A stretch of DNA of 64,000 nt from DASREM01 sp035652095 (GTDB lineage: Bacteria; Acidobacteriota; Terriglobia; Terriglobales; Acidobacteriaceae): contig DASREM010000011.1 in the NCBI GenBank assembly GCA_035652095.1, forward strand, positions 124,001 through 188,000, given 5' to 3'. The stretch's first letter is position 1. Each line of letters starts with the position of its first letter. Under the pieces are notes generated by a model. The model was not told the DNA's origin. It did no database searches and saw only the letters and a program-made list of their open reading frames with translations. The position numbers were made by a program, and so were the translations under genes. Below are positions 1-7,947 of the stretch, in pieces.

Positions 1-857
1 CTGAAGCTATGAATAGAGTCGTGGGCCCCGCGTTCACCAGCGCAACCGGATACCAATTCAACGGGGAGGCGCGTGGCTCGCTTGATGCGGCACGAATGAT
101 TCGCGCACGGACGCGACAACCTGATGTTTTTATCAGCGCCGATCCTTTGGTCTATCCGGCAGCCTTGAGCGGTCCTGATAACGGAAACCACGTCCAGTGG
201 TTCGTCACAATCGGTTCTGCAGAGCTGGTTTTGGGTTACAACCCATCCAGCAAGTTCGCGGCGAAGTTCCGGCAAGCGGAGATCGGAACGATCCCCTGGT
301 ACGAAGCGCTTGCCACGATTGGAGTCCGGTTCGGCCGGGCCGACCCGACAATTGATCCCAAGGGATACCGCACACTATTCTTGTTCCACTTGGCTGCTCA
401 GTACTACCATCGGCCCGAACTTTGGACTTTTCTGGGCGATCCGATGAATCCCAAGCAGGCGTTTCCAGAGGTCACTCTGGTGCAAAGGTTGCGATCAGGC
501 CAACTCGACGCTGCCGTGTTCTATCGGCACGAAGCTGTAGCCGAGAAGTTGCCATTTATCGCTCTACCCAAGCAGATCAATCTGGGCGACCCTGATTTCG
601 CCTCAGTGTATTCACACGAGACCTATGTGACATCCTGGGGCGAGCACCTCCACGGAGCACCTATCATTTTTACTGTGACCATTCCTGATACTGTGATTCG
701 GAAAGATGCGGCAATTAGCTTCGTAAAGTTCGTAATCACCTCAAACGACCTCTGGAAGCAACTCGGTTTCGGAATGCTCGATCATCGGATTGGCGGCGAG
801 GCCGGCAAAGTCCCTACCGAACTGCGACCCTTCACTAAGGGCGTGTTCAACCCTTAG
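1..857 (+). CDS. Molybdate/tungstate-type ABC substrate-binding protein, 5' end outside window
   Basis: Binding protein of the WtpA/ModA kind, expected to capture tungstate or molybdate oxyanions in the periplasm for an ABC importer. The frame stays open to the left edge: the codons before the Met at position 9 read Glu-Ala, matching the Ala-Ala-Val-Met stretch of the neighbouring paralogue. The true start and signal peptide therefore lie upstream. Family segments seen are PDVFISADPLVY, LVLGYNP and FGRADPTIDPKGYRTL, the last typical of WtpA. It faces a second copy (976-1956) tail to tail, clearly homologous along its whole length. No permease or ATPase gene is visible, so ligand and partner are inferred from the family only. 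Confidence 0.85.
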   Translation, partial: EAMNRVVGPAFTSATGYQFNGEARGSLDAARMIRARTRQPDVFISADPLVYPAALSGPDNGNHVQWFVTIGSAELVLGYNPSSKFAAKFRQAEIGTIPWYEALATIGVRFGRADPTIDPKGYRTLFLFHLAAQYYHRPELWTFLGDPMNPKQAFPEVTLVQRLRSGQLDAAVFYRHEAVAEKLPFIALPKQINLGDPDFASVYSHETYVTSWGEHLHGAPIIFTVTIPDTVIRKDAAISFVKFVITSNDLWKQLGFGMLDHRIGGEAGKVPTELRPFTKGVFNP

Positions 858-975
858 CTGCGGACATTTCTCCCAGTTCGCCCCACCCTGTTTTGGCACA
901 GTAGCGACATGCAGACGCTGCCTTTAAAACGTGGCTCCGAATGATTTCGAAGGATAACGTAAACCCTCTATTCGG

Positions 976-1956
976 CTAAGGCCTGAAGCTCCCTTCATCG
1001 TACTTCCGAAGGCTGGATGGAACCTCCGCTCTCTCGCCTCCAACTTGATGAGGAACATTTCCGAATCCATACTGCTCCCACAATTGATTCGAGGAGAGCA
1101 CAAAACTCGCAAACGCCAGCGCTGCCTCAACGTTCTTCACCGTGTCGGGAATTGTTATGGTAAAGATGATGGGGGCACCATGAACCTCTTCTCCCTTAGG
1201 AGTTACATAGCTTTCTTTGGCGTATAGACTCGCCAGATGTGGATCTCCCAGATTGATCTCGCTAGGCAGCGAGATAAACGGCAAACGATGCGCCACTGCT
1301 TCGTGTTTATAGAAAATGGCGGCGTCAAACTGCCCAGACTCGAGCCGAGCAAGCAACACGATCTCAGGCAGCACCTGGTCCGGATTCATCGGATCACCGA
1401 TCAATTTGACGAGCTCGGGACGATGGTAGAAGTCAGCCGCCAAGCGGAACATGAACAACGTTCGGTATCCCTTTGGGTCAATGCTGGGATCGCCACGGCC
1501 GAAGCGCACGCCCTGCGTTGCCAACGCCTGATACCACGGAATTTTGCCCCCTTGGGCATCCTGAAACTTCGAGGCGAATCTGCTCCTTGGGTTATAGGCT
1601 AGTACCAATTGTGAGGATGCCAGTGTCATGAACCATTTCACATGGTTGCCATTGGCCGTTCCCATGAGGATTGTTTGGTTGACCAGTGGGTCGGCGCTGA
1701 TGAAGATGTCGGGCTGCCGCAGGCCGTCCCGGATCATGCGTGCGGCTCCCATCGAGCCCTGAGCTTCTCCTCGGTACTGATCGCCAGTGGCTTTGGCGAA
1801 GTCCGGTCCTATCCCGTTCTCCATTACCGCAGCGAGGGACCCTGCGTACAACACAGATACTTCTGCGGAACGAGAAGCCTGGGAACTCACGATAGAAGGG
1901 AGAACTAGCAGTGCCATTATCTCAAAGGTTTTGATACTAGTACGTAGCATCGGCAT
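976..1956 (-). CDS. Molybdate/tungstate-type ABC substrate-binding protein
   Basis: Full-length paralogue of the gene at 1-857, 326 residues. The Met at 1956 is preferred because AGGAG lies about 10 bases upstream and translation then opens with a signal peptide (MPMLRTSIKTFEIMALLVLP...). Reading on to 2049 would add an implausible 31-residue head. The mature protein starts near AEVSVLYAGSL, the usual first strand of WtpA/ModA proteins, followed by PDIFISADPLVN, LVLAYNP and FGRGDPSIDPKGYRTL. Predicted periplasmic oxyanion binding for an ABC importer. Two adjacent binding proteins without transporter genes suggests either alternative ligands or a partner system just left of the window. Confidence 0.85.
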   Translation of the reverse strand: MPMLRTSIKTFEIMALLVLPSIVSSQASRSAEVSVLYAGSLAAVMENGIGPDFAKATGDQYRGEAQGSMGAARMIRDGLRQPDIFISADPLVNQTILMGTANGNHVKWFMTLASSQLVLAYNPRSRFASKFQDAQGGKIPWYQALATQGVRFGRGDPSIDPKGYRTLFMFRLAADFYHRPELVKLIGDPMNPDQVLPEIVLLARLESGQFDAAIFYKHEAVAHRLPFISLPSEINLGDPHLASLYAKESYVTPKGEEVHGAPIIFTITIPDTVKNVEAALAFASFVLSSNQLWEQYGFGNVPHQVGGERAEVPSSLRKYDEGSFRP

Positions 1957-2048
1957 AATATATGGTCTCCTGTGAGTATCTGATCGCGGCCCGGTTGTCA
2001 GTCCTTTTTTTTCGCACGAAGGCCAACAAGCCACATTCACGATATTCA

Positions 2049-2070
2049 AGCTTCAGAGCAAATTGAAGCT
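2049..2070. repeat. Small inverted repeat upstream of the binding-protein gene
   Basis: AGCTTCA at 2049-2055 and TGAAGCT at 2064-2070 form a 7-bp perfect dyad with an 8-base gap, about 90 bases upstream of the minus-strand binding-protein gene (start 1956). It could be a regulator site or a chance hairpin. It does not resemble the ModE consensus closely enough to name. Confidence 0.3.
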
Positions 2071-2246
2071 GCCGCGAACTTTCTGCACTCAAGATTTGGC
2101 CAAAAAGTGGACGACCCCGTTCCGGAGAGCTCGGGTCACCCAGATAAAGCTATCGCGTTGCTACATTTTCTCCTCGGTTCCGAAAAACTGCTGTTGATTT
2201 CGATTCGGACCTGTTGAACATCTGTTGATTCCGAGCAGCAATGCAT

Positions 2247-2290
2247 CTTTCACGGCGGTTAACACGGGTTCAAATCCCGTGGGCTGGCTC
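2247..2290 (+). pseudogene. 3' fragment of a tRNA-Glu-like gene (possible att scar)
   Basis: The segment starts with an anticodon loop reading CTTTCAC (anticodon TTC, Glu), then GGCGG as the 3' anticodon stem, a five-base variable loop, and a complete T-arm (ACGGG / TTCAAAT / CCCGT). The 5' half is missing: TGCAT precedes the loop and cannot pair with GGCGG, and no partner for the acceptor strand exists 60-80 bases upstream. Homology beginning exactly at the anticodon loop is what remains at the distal end of elements integrated by tyrosine recombinases into tRNA genes. No integrase is visible, so this would be an old scar. A chance tRNA-like hairpin cannot be excluded. Confidence 0.45.
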
Positions 2291-2308
2291 GGCAAGATCG
2301 GGACCCTA

Positions 2309-2330
2309 AGGCGGAGACGCGGTTCCGCCT
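2309..2330 (-). terminator. Hairpin after the TauE/DUF1634 pair
   Basis: AGGCGGA and TCCGCCT form a 7-bp stem with an 8-base loop directly after the DUF1634 stop codon at 2332 (minus-strand sense). There is no clear T-run, so termination strength is uncertain. Confidence 0.4.
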
Positions 2331-2331
2331 C

Positions 2332-2721
2332 TTAGCTTGAGCCCACCAGGCTATAGAGCAGGATGATCAGCACAAGTGTGGTGAATGCTGCGTACATCCG
2401 ATCGCGTTCGGCCAGAAATCCCCAAATCGAAAAAGCGACGCGTACCACCGGCGTTGCGATCAGCAATACCAAACCAAGTTGGATAATTCCTCTGCCTCGG
2501 GAATGAAGGACCTGCCCGATAATTCCCGAGAAGGTGCGGTAGCCGGAAGGTTCTCCCCGAAAAGCGTTGTAGTTGGTGAGTTCCATGCCATGGCGCCCCA
2601 GGTAAATGACCGCACCGCAGAACACCAACGCCGCAGAAATTATCACGCCGATGCGGAGCAAATTGCCGATCAGGATTTCGATCTTCTGATCGTTCCAGGC
2701 TTGTCGGAAGTCGGAGATCAA
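2332..2721 (-). CDS. DUF1634 family membrane protein
   Basis: Small integral membrane protein of about 129 residues with three hydrophobic spans (around LLRIGVIISAALVFCGAVIY, IIQLGLVLLIATPVVRVAF and AAFTTLVLIILLYSL). DUF1634 proteins typically follow TauE/SafE exporters, as here, and probably serve the same transport process; their biochemical role is unknown. I take a TTG at 2721 as the start because it overlaps the TGA of the upstream exporter frame (TTGA), a typical coupled arrangement. An in-frame GTG at 2799 would give 155 residues but overlaps the exporter by 80 bases. The gene is intact although its upstream partner is frameshifted. Confidence 0.7.
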   Translation of the reverse strand: MISDFRQAWNDQKIEILIGNLLRIGVIISAALVFCGAVIYLGRHGMELTNYNAFRGEPSGYRTFSGIIGQVLHSRGRGIIQLGLVLLIATPVVRVAFSIWGFLAERDRMYAAFTTLVLIILLYSLVGSS

Positions 2722-3555
2722 ACTTGGCCTCGCAGTCCCTGGATCAGCATTTGCAGTCCCAGGACAACAATGACCAGGCTGAAGACCAGCCGCAACCACT
2801 TTGTCTGGGCGCGGACCAGCACACGCGTGCCTAAAAGCGAACCTCCAAGCACGCCCAGCATCACTGGCATGGCGAGACCGGGGTCAATGTAGCCGCGGTT
2901 CAGATACACACCTGCACTGGCTGCAGCAGTTACCCCGATCATGAAGTTGCTCGTAGTGGTGGAAACTTTGAAGGGAATTTCCATTGCCTGATCCATGGCC
3001 AGGACTTTTACCGCGCCGGAGCCGATGCCAAGCAGCCCTGAGAGCGCGCCCGCGGCCGAACATCAAGCTGAACCCGGCCGGAACGCGTTGCACGTGGTAA
3101 TGGCGCATAGTCCCGGCCTCAGGAAAACTTCCGTTAAGCTTCAGTTTTGTGGCCAGTGGGTCGGGAGGAAGTTCACGATCGGCTAAGGGGCGGGGCTTGC
3201 GCGCGGAATACGCCGAGATGAGCAGCACCGTTCCGAAAACAATCGCAATCATGTTTGTAGGCAACTTCGACGCGAGAAAAGCACCGAGCAATGCGCCGAT
3301 GGTGGTAGCGATCTCGAGAAACATTCCGATGCGGATGTTGGAAAATCCTTCCTTGACGTATGCGGCAGCAGCGCCAGAAGAGGTTGCGATCACGGAAACC
3401 AGCGAGGCACCGATCGCGTAGCGGATATCGACTTTGAAGAGCAGGGTGAGAAAAGGAACCAGAACCACCCCGCCCCCCAGTCCCGTCAGTGCCCCGAGTA
3501 GTCCGGCTAGAAATGAACCGGCAGCAACCAGGGCCGTAAACTCCCAGATGTGCAT
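2718..3555 (-). pseudogene. TauE/SafE sulfite exporter family protein, frameshifted
   Basis: Polytopic anion exporter of the TauE/SafE family. The first part (from Met at 3555) carries the N-terminal half with GLLGALTGLGGGVVLVPFL. The frame then breaks near 3050-3058 in a GC-rich run (TTCGGCCGCGGG), and the second half-repeat continues in another frame as AAGALSGLLGIGSGAVKVL and on to the stop at 2718. One extra base explains the break. The reading Met at 3624 would add 23 residues. Either a true pseudogene or a sequencing error; the downstream DUF1634 gene is intact. It is one of four similar breaks between 2.7 and 19.5 kb. Confidence 0.75.
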
Positions 3556-3678
3556 GATGGTTAAGATATCAATAATCAAGGTAAACGCACACTGGGGGAG
3601 GTGTAGAAGTCGAATCCCGAGCAACCGCCGCTACGCCATCAGCGTCGTATCACTTCGGTGACGAATATCTCAAGGCAA

Positions 3679-3709
3679 TTGCAGACGCAACTGTCGGGTA
3701 AGATATAAT
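3679..3709 (+). promoter_or_regulatory. Possible sigma-70 promoter for the 3739 gene
   Basis: A consensus -10 box TATAAT lies at 3704-3709, with TTGCAG at 3679-3684 as a -35 candidate, but the 19-base spacing is long. It is 30 bases before the small coding region at 3739. Confidence 0.35.
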
Positions 3710-3738
3710 CCAGAGACCACGCAATCCGAAAGTCATTC

Positions 3739-4074
3739 ATGACATTTCTTGGACAATCAATGACCGCAAGCAGGATCGCTTCCTGGCGCCGCCAGCTGGT
3801 AATCCTTTTGGCGGCTCTGGCGTTATCGACGAGCCTGGCGACGAGGGTTTTCCAATACTCCTCGCATGGCGCGAATGTTTCGGTTCGGTCCAGTTCGCCA
3901 GAAGCGGTTCGGCAACACCTGGATTGCGACGCTGCTACATGGGGTAGACCGGCTGTTTCCTTCTCGATGCTGGAAGCGCCGACGTTCTATCCTCGATTTG
4001 CTCCAGCAGGCCCGCCGCTCCCGGCAGTCCTGTTTGATGAAAGCCTCTCTAACCGACCTCCACCTTCCTGCTGA
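3739..4074 (+). CDS. Small secreted or membrane-anchored hypothetical protein
   Basis: 111 codons from Met at 3739; a second Met at 3760 is equally plausible. The N-terminus has an arginine-rich stretch and a hydrophobic segment (LVILLAALALSTSLA) like a signal anchor. The rest contains a Ser/Pro-rich tail ending in NRPPPSC. A TATAAT box lies just upstream. I do not recognise the family with certainty and infer no function. Evidence that it is real is the promoter, signal-like N-terminus and lack of a competing frame. Confidence 0.5.
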   Translation: MTFLGQSMTASRIASWRRQLVILLAALALSTSLATRVFQYSSHGANVSVRSSSPEAVRQHLDCDAATWGRPAVSFSMLEAPTFYPRFAPAGPPLPAVLFDESLSNRPPPSC

Positions 4075-4643
4075 CCTCCACCTCGAATCTGCGCGTGTGC
4101 TTCACGCGCATTCCTGAACTCTAGAAGATTGCTCGTTTGGGCCCTGATTTGGCTGCTTGCTGCTAACTCCGACGAAGGCTTGTTGCCGCTTTTGCGGACC
4201 TCGTTCCCTGAGAGCCGGGTCTCATCTTCGCGCGAGCAATGCAAAAGGGAGAGACCATGAAAGGGAGCTGCGAGATGCAGCGTTAGTGGAAACAAGTTCG
4301 TTCACTACTCGAAAGTAGTGCACGAGGCCCGCCTCCATGTCGCCTCGTCTCACGTGGAGGCGGGAATTTCTCAGGTTCGTTCCGCTCTGCGGGACCGGTT
4401 TCCGGGATTCCATATTCCCTTTGTTGTTTTTCATTTTGTCCTCCCGGCAGGTATGAGCAAAACGAGGGGTTGAGGTAGCGCGCAACCACACCGTTTCAGA
4501 ATACCCAGTGACGCATCGAGCGTATGGTCAAAACTGCACATTTCAGGCATGTTGCTGGGCCCACTCTGGCTTGAAGGGATTTCCATCCCAGATGTGTTCG
4601 CGTTCACCGCTTTTGCATCAAATGCCAAGTCAGGAGTCTCTAG
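4075..4643. other. Intergenic region without a supported gene
   Basis: About 570 bases between the small secreted protein and the receiver gene. I see no convincing coding frame: the frames open on the minus strand lack start signals and family features. The region holds a strong inverted repeat at 4328-4364 and otherwise nothing I can name. Confidence 0.5.
4328..4364. repeat. 10-bp perfect inverted repeat
   Basis: CCCGCCTCCA (4328-4337) and TGGAGGCGGG (4355-4364) pair perfectly, extendable by a G-T and a G-C pair, enclosing a loop of about 13 bases. It could be a terminator of a transcript from either side (no T-run follows) or a structured RNA element. Confidence 0.5.
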
Positions 4644-5033
4644 ATGATGCGAATACTGATCGCGGATGACAGTGAGATCGTGCGTCGGAGGGTGTGTGAG
4701 TTACTTAAATTGGCATCCGATGTTCAGGTTGTTGGCGAAGCAGCAGATGGGAATGAAGCGGTGGCCCGGGCTGCAGAATTGCAACCCGATATTGTGCTAC
4801 TTGATGTTCAGATGCCGAACATGAATGGAATCGGGGCAGTCCGCGAGATTCTCGACGTCGCGCCCAATACCAGCATCATCTTTCTCACCCAATACGCTTC
4901 CCGCCACTTTGGCTCTGAAGCGCGCCGGATGGGAGCGCAGGGTTACGTCACGAAAGCGCAGGTGACGACCTGCTTGATCCATGCCATTGAGTGTGCAGCG
5001 AATCATGAGTTCTATAGTTCTGTGGCTATATAG
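4644..5033 (+). CDS. Stand-alone response regulator receiver protein
   Basis: 129-residue single-domain receiver. The phosphorylation machinery is complete: acidic pair D8-D9, phospho-acceptor D54 in DIVLLDVQMPN, T82 and K104 in GYVTKA. The sequence is of the NarL/FixJ receiver type but no DNA-binding domain follows, so output must be by protein contact or phosphotransfer. No kinase is adjacent. Two ATG codons are in tandem at 4644 and 4647 and either may start. A protein of the same layout lies at 30115-30603. The partner is unknown. Confidence 0.9.
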   Translation: MMRILIADDSEIVRRRVCELLKLASDVQVVGEAADGNEAVARAAELQPDIVLLDVQMPNMNGIGAVREILDVAPNTSIIFLTQYASRHFGSEARRMGAQGYVTKAQVTTCLIHAIECAANHEFYSSVAI

Positions 5034-5143
5034 CCGGTGCAACGGGGATCCCGAAAAGGCGAAAGTCATGGCGCGCCTGCCGCTCGCATTTGAGGTTAAT
5101 CGCGGTTCTCGGCTAAGGTTAATTCCTTGCGGACTTTTTCTCG

Positions 5144-5875
5144 TTGAGACACACTAATACAGCTACGCGACGCTTCTGGCTGTCAGGTCTCGTTGCCTTG
5201 GTAACGATCACCTCGTCATCACAGGTAGTTCCGTTCACCGCGGAAATCAAGTCTCCCGATCTAAACCTGATTTTGCAGGGCATCGAGGACGTGCAGCACC
5301 AGGACCGCGCTCCAGCGCAACCCTATGAGTTGACCCGAGAATACAAAGTGTTTCGAGGCTCTGATAAGCAATCCACCTCTGACGTCGTGGCCCAGATCAA
5401 TTTCGTGCCTCCAGACAAAAAGACATACAAGATTATTCAGGCGAGCGGCCAGTCACGCGGAGAGAAAATGGTTCGCGAACTTTTAGATCGCGAGACGCAG
5501 TCGGCGAGGTCGGGACAAAGCAGCGAGATTATCCTGAGGAACTATGACTTCGTTTTTCTCAGGCGAGAGAACCTCGGCGACGTTCTTGAATACGTTTTGG
5601 CGATCCTCCCGAAGAGGAAGGACAAAAATCTTCTGCGCGGGCAGATCTGGGTAGATGCCAAGACTTTCCGTATTCGTCGAATTGAAGGAGTACCCGCCAA
5701 GAGCCCCTCCTTTTGGCTAAAAAATATTCATATCACTCTGCAATTCACGCAACTGGGCGGCATGTGGGTGCCCGTCACCTTCGACGCCATCGCGACCGTC
5801 CGCTTGTTGGGGCAGTACACGCTTGCTGGCCTAACCATCCGATCCTCCGAAGCCCTATCCGCCACACCGAAATAG
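5144..5875 (+). CDS. LolA-like outer-membrane lipoprotein-sorting family protein
   Basis: 243 residues, probably exported: an arginine-containing head is followed by a hydrophobic stretch (FWLSGLVALVTITSSSQV). The body resembles the LolA-like fold family (incomplete beta-barrel), with YDFVFLRRENLGDVLEYVLAI and the strand pair GQIWVDAKTFRIRRIEG...PSFWLKNIHITLQF. Such proteins carry lipoproteins or lipids across the periplasm; the substrate here is unknown. The start is a TTG at 5144 with no clear ribosome site, so the true start is uncertain. No operon partner is seen. Confidence 0.65.
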   Translation: MRHTNTATRRFWLSGLVALVTITSSSQVVPFTAEIKSPDLNLILQGIEDVQHQDRAPAQPYELTREYKVFRGSDKQSTSDVVAQINFVPPDKKTYKIIQASGQSRGEKMVRELLDRETQSARSGQSSEIILRNYDFVFLRRENLGDVLEYVLAILPKRKDKNLLRGQIWVDAKTFRIRRIEGVPAKSPSFWLKNIHITLQFTQLGGMWVPVTFDAIATVRLLGQYTLAGLTIRSSEALSATPK

Positions 5876-6340
5876 CCCTTTGCGATAAATCCTCCAGTTG
5901 CCGAGGAAGGCTGTGGTTTCCCCGACGAATGTTTGCCCGTGCTCATGAGCGGTTTTGCACAGTATTTCGAAGAGAGACCGGTCAAACTATCGATGTCTCA
6001 AGGAAGCCGTTCACTCGTCAAACCAGGCGTCTGCGGCGATTCTTGAGCCAGACTGGGCCGGACAAGTATGGTCTGCGGGGAATTGCGGTCATACTTATCG
6101 AGCCGATATCCCGGACCGGATCGCCATCAGAACGGACGGCACTTGGTCCGGGCCAGCACTCGCCTTCACTCCGGATGAGGAAGAATGAAATGCGCTGCCA
6201 AGATCTGATGAAACCTGATCGTCTGAGCGAGATCGTGCTGCTCGGCAGTGGTGCGCTGATATTGATTTCAGTGGTGCTGGTCATCGTGGGTGCACTGACA
6301 AGAACGTGATCAACGCCCGCCAGACTTCATTGGAGGATCT
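5876..6340 (+). other. Long intergenic stretch
   Basis: About 460 bases between the LolA-like gene and the next hypothetical gene. A frame on the plus strand remains open through much of it but begins inside the LolA-like gene and lacks family features. Its only suggestive piece is a short membrane-protein-like end (6208-6309), listed separately. I see no RNA gene or repeat here. Confidence 0.4.
6208..6309 (+). CDS. Possible small single-span membrane protein (33 aa)
   Basis: ATG at 6208 opens a 33-residue frame with a basic head (MKPDRLSE) and one strong hydrophobic segment (IVLLGSGALILISVVLVIVG). Small membrane proteins of this shape are common, but there is no clear ribosome site and no homologue that I recognise. 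It may be chance. Confidence 0.3.
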   Translation: MKPDRLSEIVLLGSGALILISVVLVIVGALTRT

Positions 6341-6787
6341 GTGACGCTTCAAGAAAATCAAAGCCTTGAGCGAGTTCTTGAATCCGCAATAGTTGTGTCC
6401 TGGAAAGATCTGGTACCTGGCACCGAAGCAGGTTTGATTCACATTGAGTGCCAACCCACCCCCGGTGGCACTTTGGATTGTTTGAAGGTGTGGTCGTCCA
6501 CATCCCGAGGTCACTGGTTTCTGGCTTGTGAGTACTGGATGTCAGACGGCAAGCTTCACGGGGTCGGCATCCAGTTCCATAATGGATACGCGTCGGAAGG
6601 TCTGAGTCACATTCTTGCCGCTGTGATGCAGCACCAGAACGCATTTTCGCGTCCTACGGATCTCGGACGGCTGGGACTGCTCCAAATCTCAGCGCCCACG
6701 CCAGAAGAATGTGTGTCGGCAGCTGCGTCAGTGAGGAACGCTTTGAATCGTGTCAACTCAGTGCAAGAACCGTCTCTCGCGGCATGA
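6341..6787 (+). CDS. Hypothetical protein, 148 aa
   Basis: Starts at a GTG (6341) with GGAGG six bases upstream, which makes translation credible. The protein is soluble, without signal peptide or membrane span. It has a central beta-rich part (WKDLVPGTEAGLIHIECQP, KVWSSTSRGHWFLACEYW) and an alpha-helical C-terminus. I do not recognise the family. No operon partner: the next gene starts about 220 bases downstream, and the space between is featureless. Confidence 0.6.
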   Translation: MTLQENQSLERVLESAIVVSWKDLVPGTEAGLIHIECQPTPGGTLDCLKVWSSTSRGHWFLACEYWMSDGKLHGVGIQFHNGYASEGLSHILAAVMQHQNAFSRPTDLGRLGLLQISAPTPEECVSAAASVRNALNRVNSVQEPSLAA

Positions 6788-7005
6788 ATATACGGGCCGT
6801 TCCTGGTCTGAGGGAACTTCGTAACCCTTACTCTCGCTGCACGACTTACATAATGATGTCGCCACCGACTTTTCTGACATGACAAATGACACTGCCGCTT
6901 CCAAATACTCCATCCGCGAGCGCAGAAGAGTTACGAGCCATGATCCGAGTTCCCCATTATTACGAGCACGAGGCTCACACGCTCCAACAATGACGAAGGT
7001 GATAC

Positions 7006-7911
7006 GTGCTAATGTCGGGTCACACAACCGCCTCGCGACAACTTAAATGGTCGCTAATAACCATCTACAATGATGTTTACGATGAGCACCTATTCGTGTT
7101 TGCCGCCGGACTGTCATACTACTTCGTTCTCTCGCTGTTTCCGCTGTTAGTGTCAATGGCGGCACTGCTCGCCTTCATACCCATACCTCACCTGTTTGAG
7201 GGGGTTCTCAGCATCATGGCCAGGCTTGTTCCCGGAGATGGAATGAGCCTTGTGCGCAACATTGTCTCTGATGTGAGTCTCAAACACAGGCACTTCCTGA
7301 CATTCGGTTTAGCGTTCACGATCTGGACAGCCTCCAGTGGATTCGCCGCGTTGATCGACGGTCTACACGTCGTATATCGAGTCCGCGAGACACGGCCGAT
7401 CTGGAAGACTCGTCCCATCGCGATGGTACTCACATTGATCGCGGGGTCGCTTTTGCTCATGGCTACAGTATTGATGGTGGAGGGAACGACCATTGGGATC
7501 TGGCTAACTCGTAGATTCGGTCTCGATCCTGGGCTCCTCGGCACTTGGCGCTACCTGCGATGGGGCATCGCACTGATGGTTAGCGCACTCGCCATCCAAC
7601 TTCTCTATCACTTCGGTCCGGATCTGAAGCGACGCTTCCGGGAAAGCCTGCCTGGAGCAATTGTTGCCGTCGGTGCTTGGATAGCTTTGTCATATTTGCT
7701 AGGACTTTATTTTCGCCACTTCGAGTCGCTGGACAAGACGTATGGTCCTCTGGGAGCTGCCATCGGCCTATACCTCTGGTTCTATCTTTCGGGTTTTTCT
7801 GTTCTGCTTGGGGCAGAGATTAACTTCCTGCTTGCCGAGTTACGCAACGGAAGAAGTACAGCTTCAGCTCAACTGGGTATTCGAGGCAACCAGCTGGATG
7901 CGGCTGCGTGA
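7006..7911 (+). CDS. YihY/BrkB family inner-membrane protein
   Basis: 301-residue polytopic membrane protein of the YihY/virulence factor BrkB family, with about six spans. Typical features are FAAGLSYYFVLSLFPLLVSM near the N-terminus, the GTWRYLRWGIAL segment in the middle, and TYGPLGAAIGLYLWFYLSGF followed by LLGAEINF near the C-terminus. The molecular role of the family is unresolved; names linking it to RNase BN are historical. Start may be the GTG at 7006 (AAGG about 8 bases upstream) or the ATG at 7012. An IS481-type element is inserted 36 bases after the stop codon, so any former downstream partner has been separated. Confidence 0.9.
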   Translation: MLMSGHTTASRQLKWSLITIYNDVYDEHLFVFAAGLSYYFVLSLFPLLVSMAALLAFIPIPHLFEGVLSIMARLVPGDGMSLVRNIVSDVSLKHRHFLTFGLAFTIWTASSGFAALIDGLHVVYRVRETRPIWKTRPIAMVLTLIAGSLLLMATVLMVEGTTIGIWLTRRFGLDPGLLGTWRYLRWGIALMVSALAIQLLYHFGPDLKRRFRESLPGAIVAVGAWIALSYLLGLYFRHFESLDKTYGPLGAAIGLYLWFYLSGFSVLLGAEINFLLAELRNGRSTASAQLGIRGNQLDAAA

Positions 7912-7947
7912 GAGTGGAACATTTTCATCGTGCCTAGGTCCGGCCCG

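Noticed and set aside
4328..4364. Inverted repeat as intrinsic terminator of the 3739 gene
   Set aside because: It is 250 bases past the stop codon and has no T-run on either side, so it was listed only as a repeat.
5713..6309. 198-codon frame overlapping the LolA-like gene
   Set aside because: First half lies out of frame inside the LolA-like gene and the sequence is Arg/His-rich without family features. Only the last 33 codons were kept as a weak candidate.
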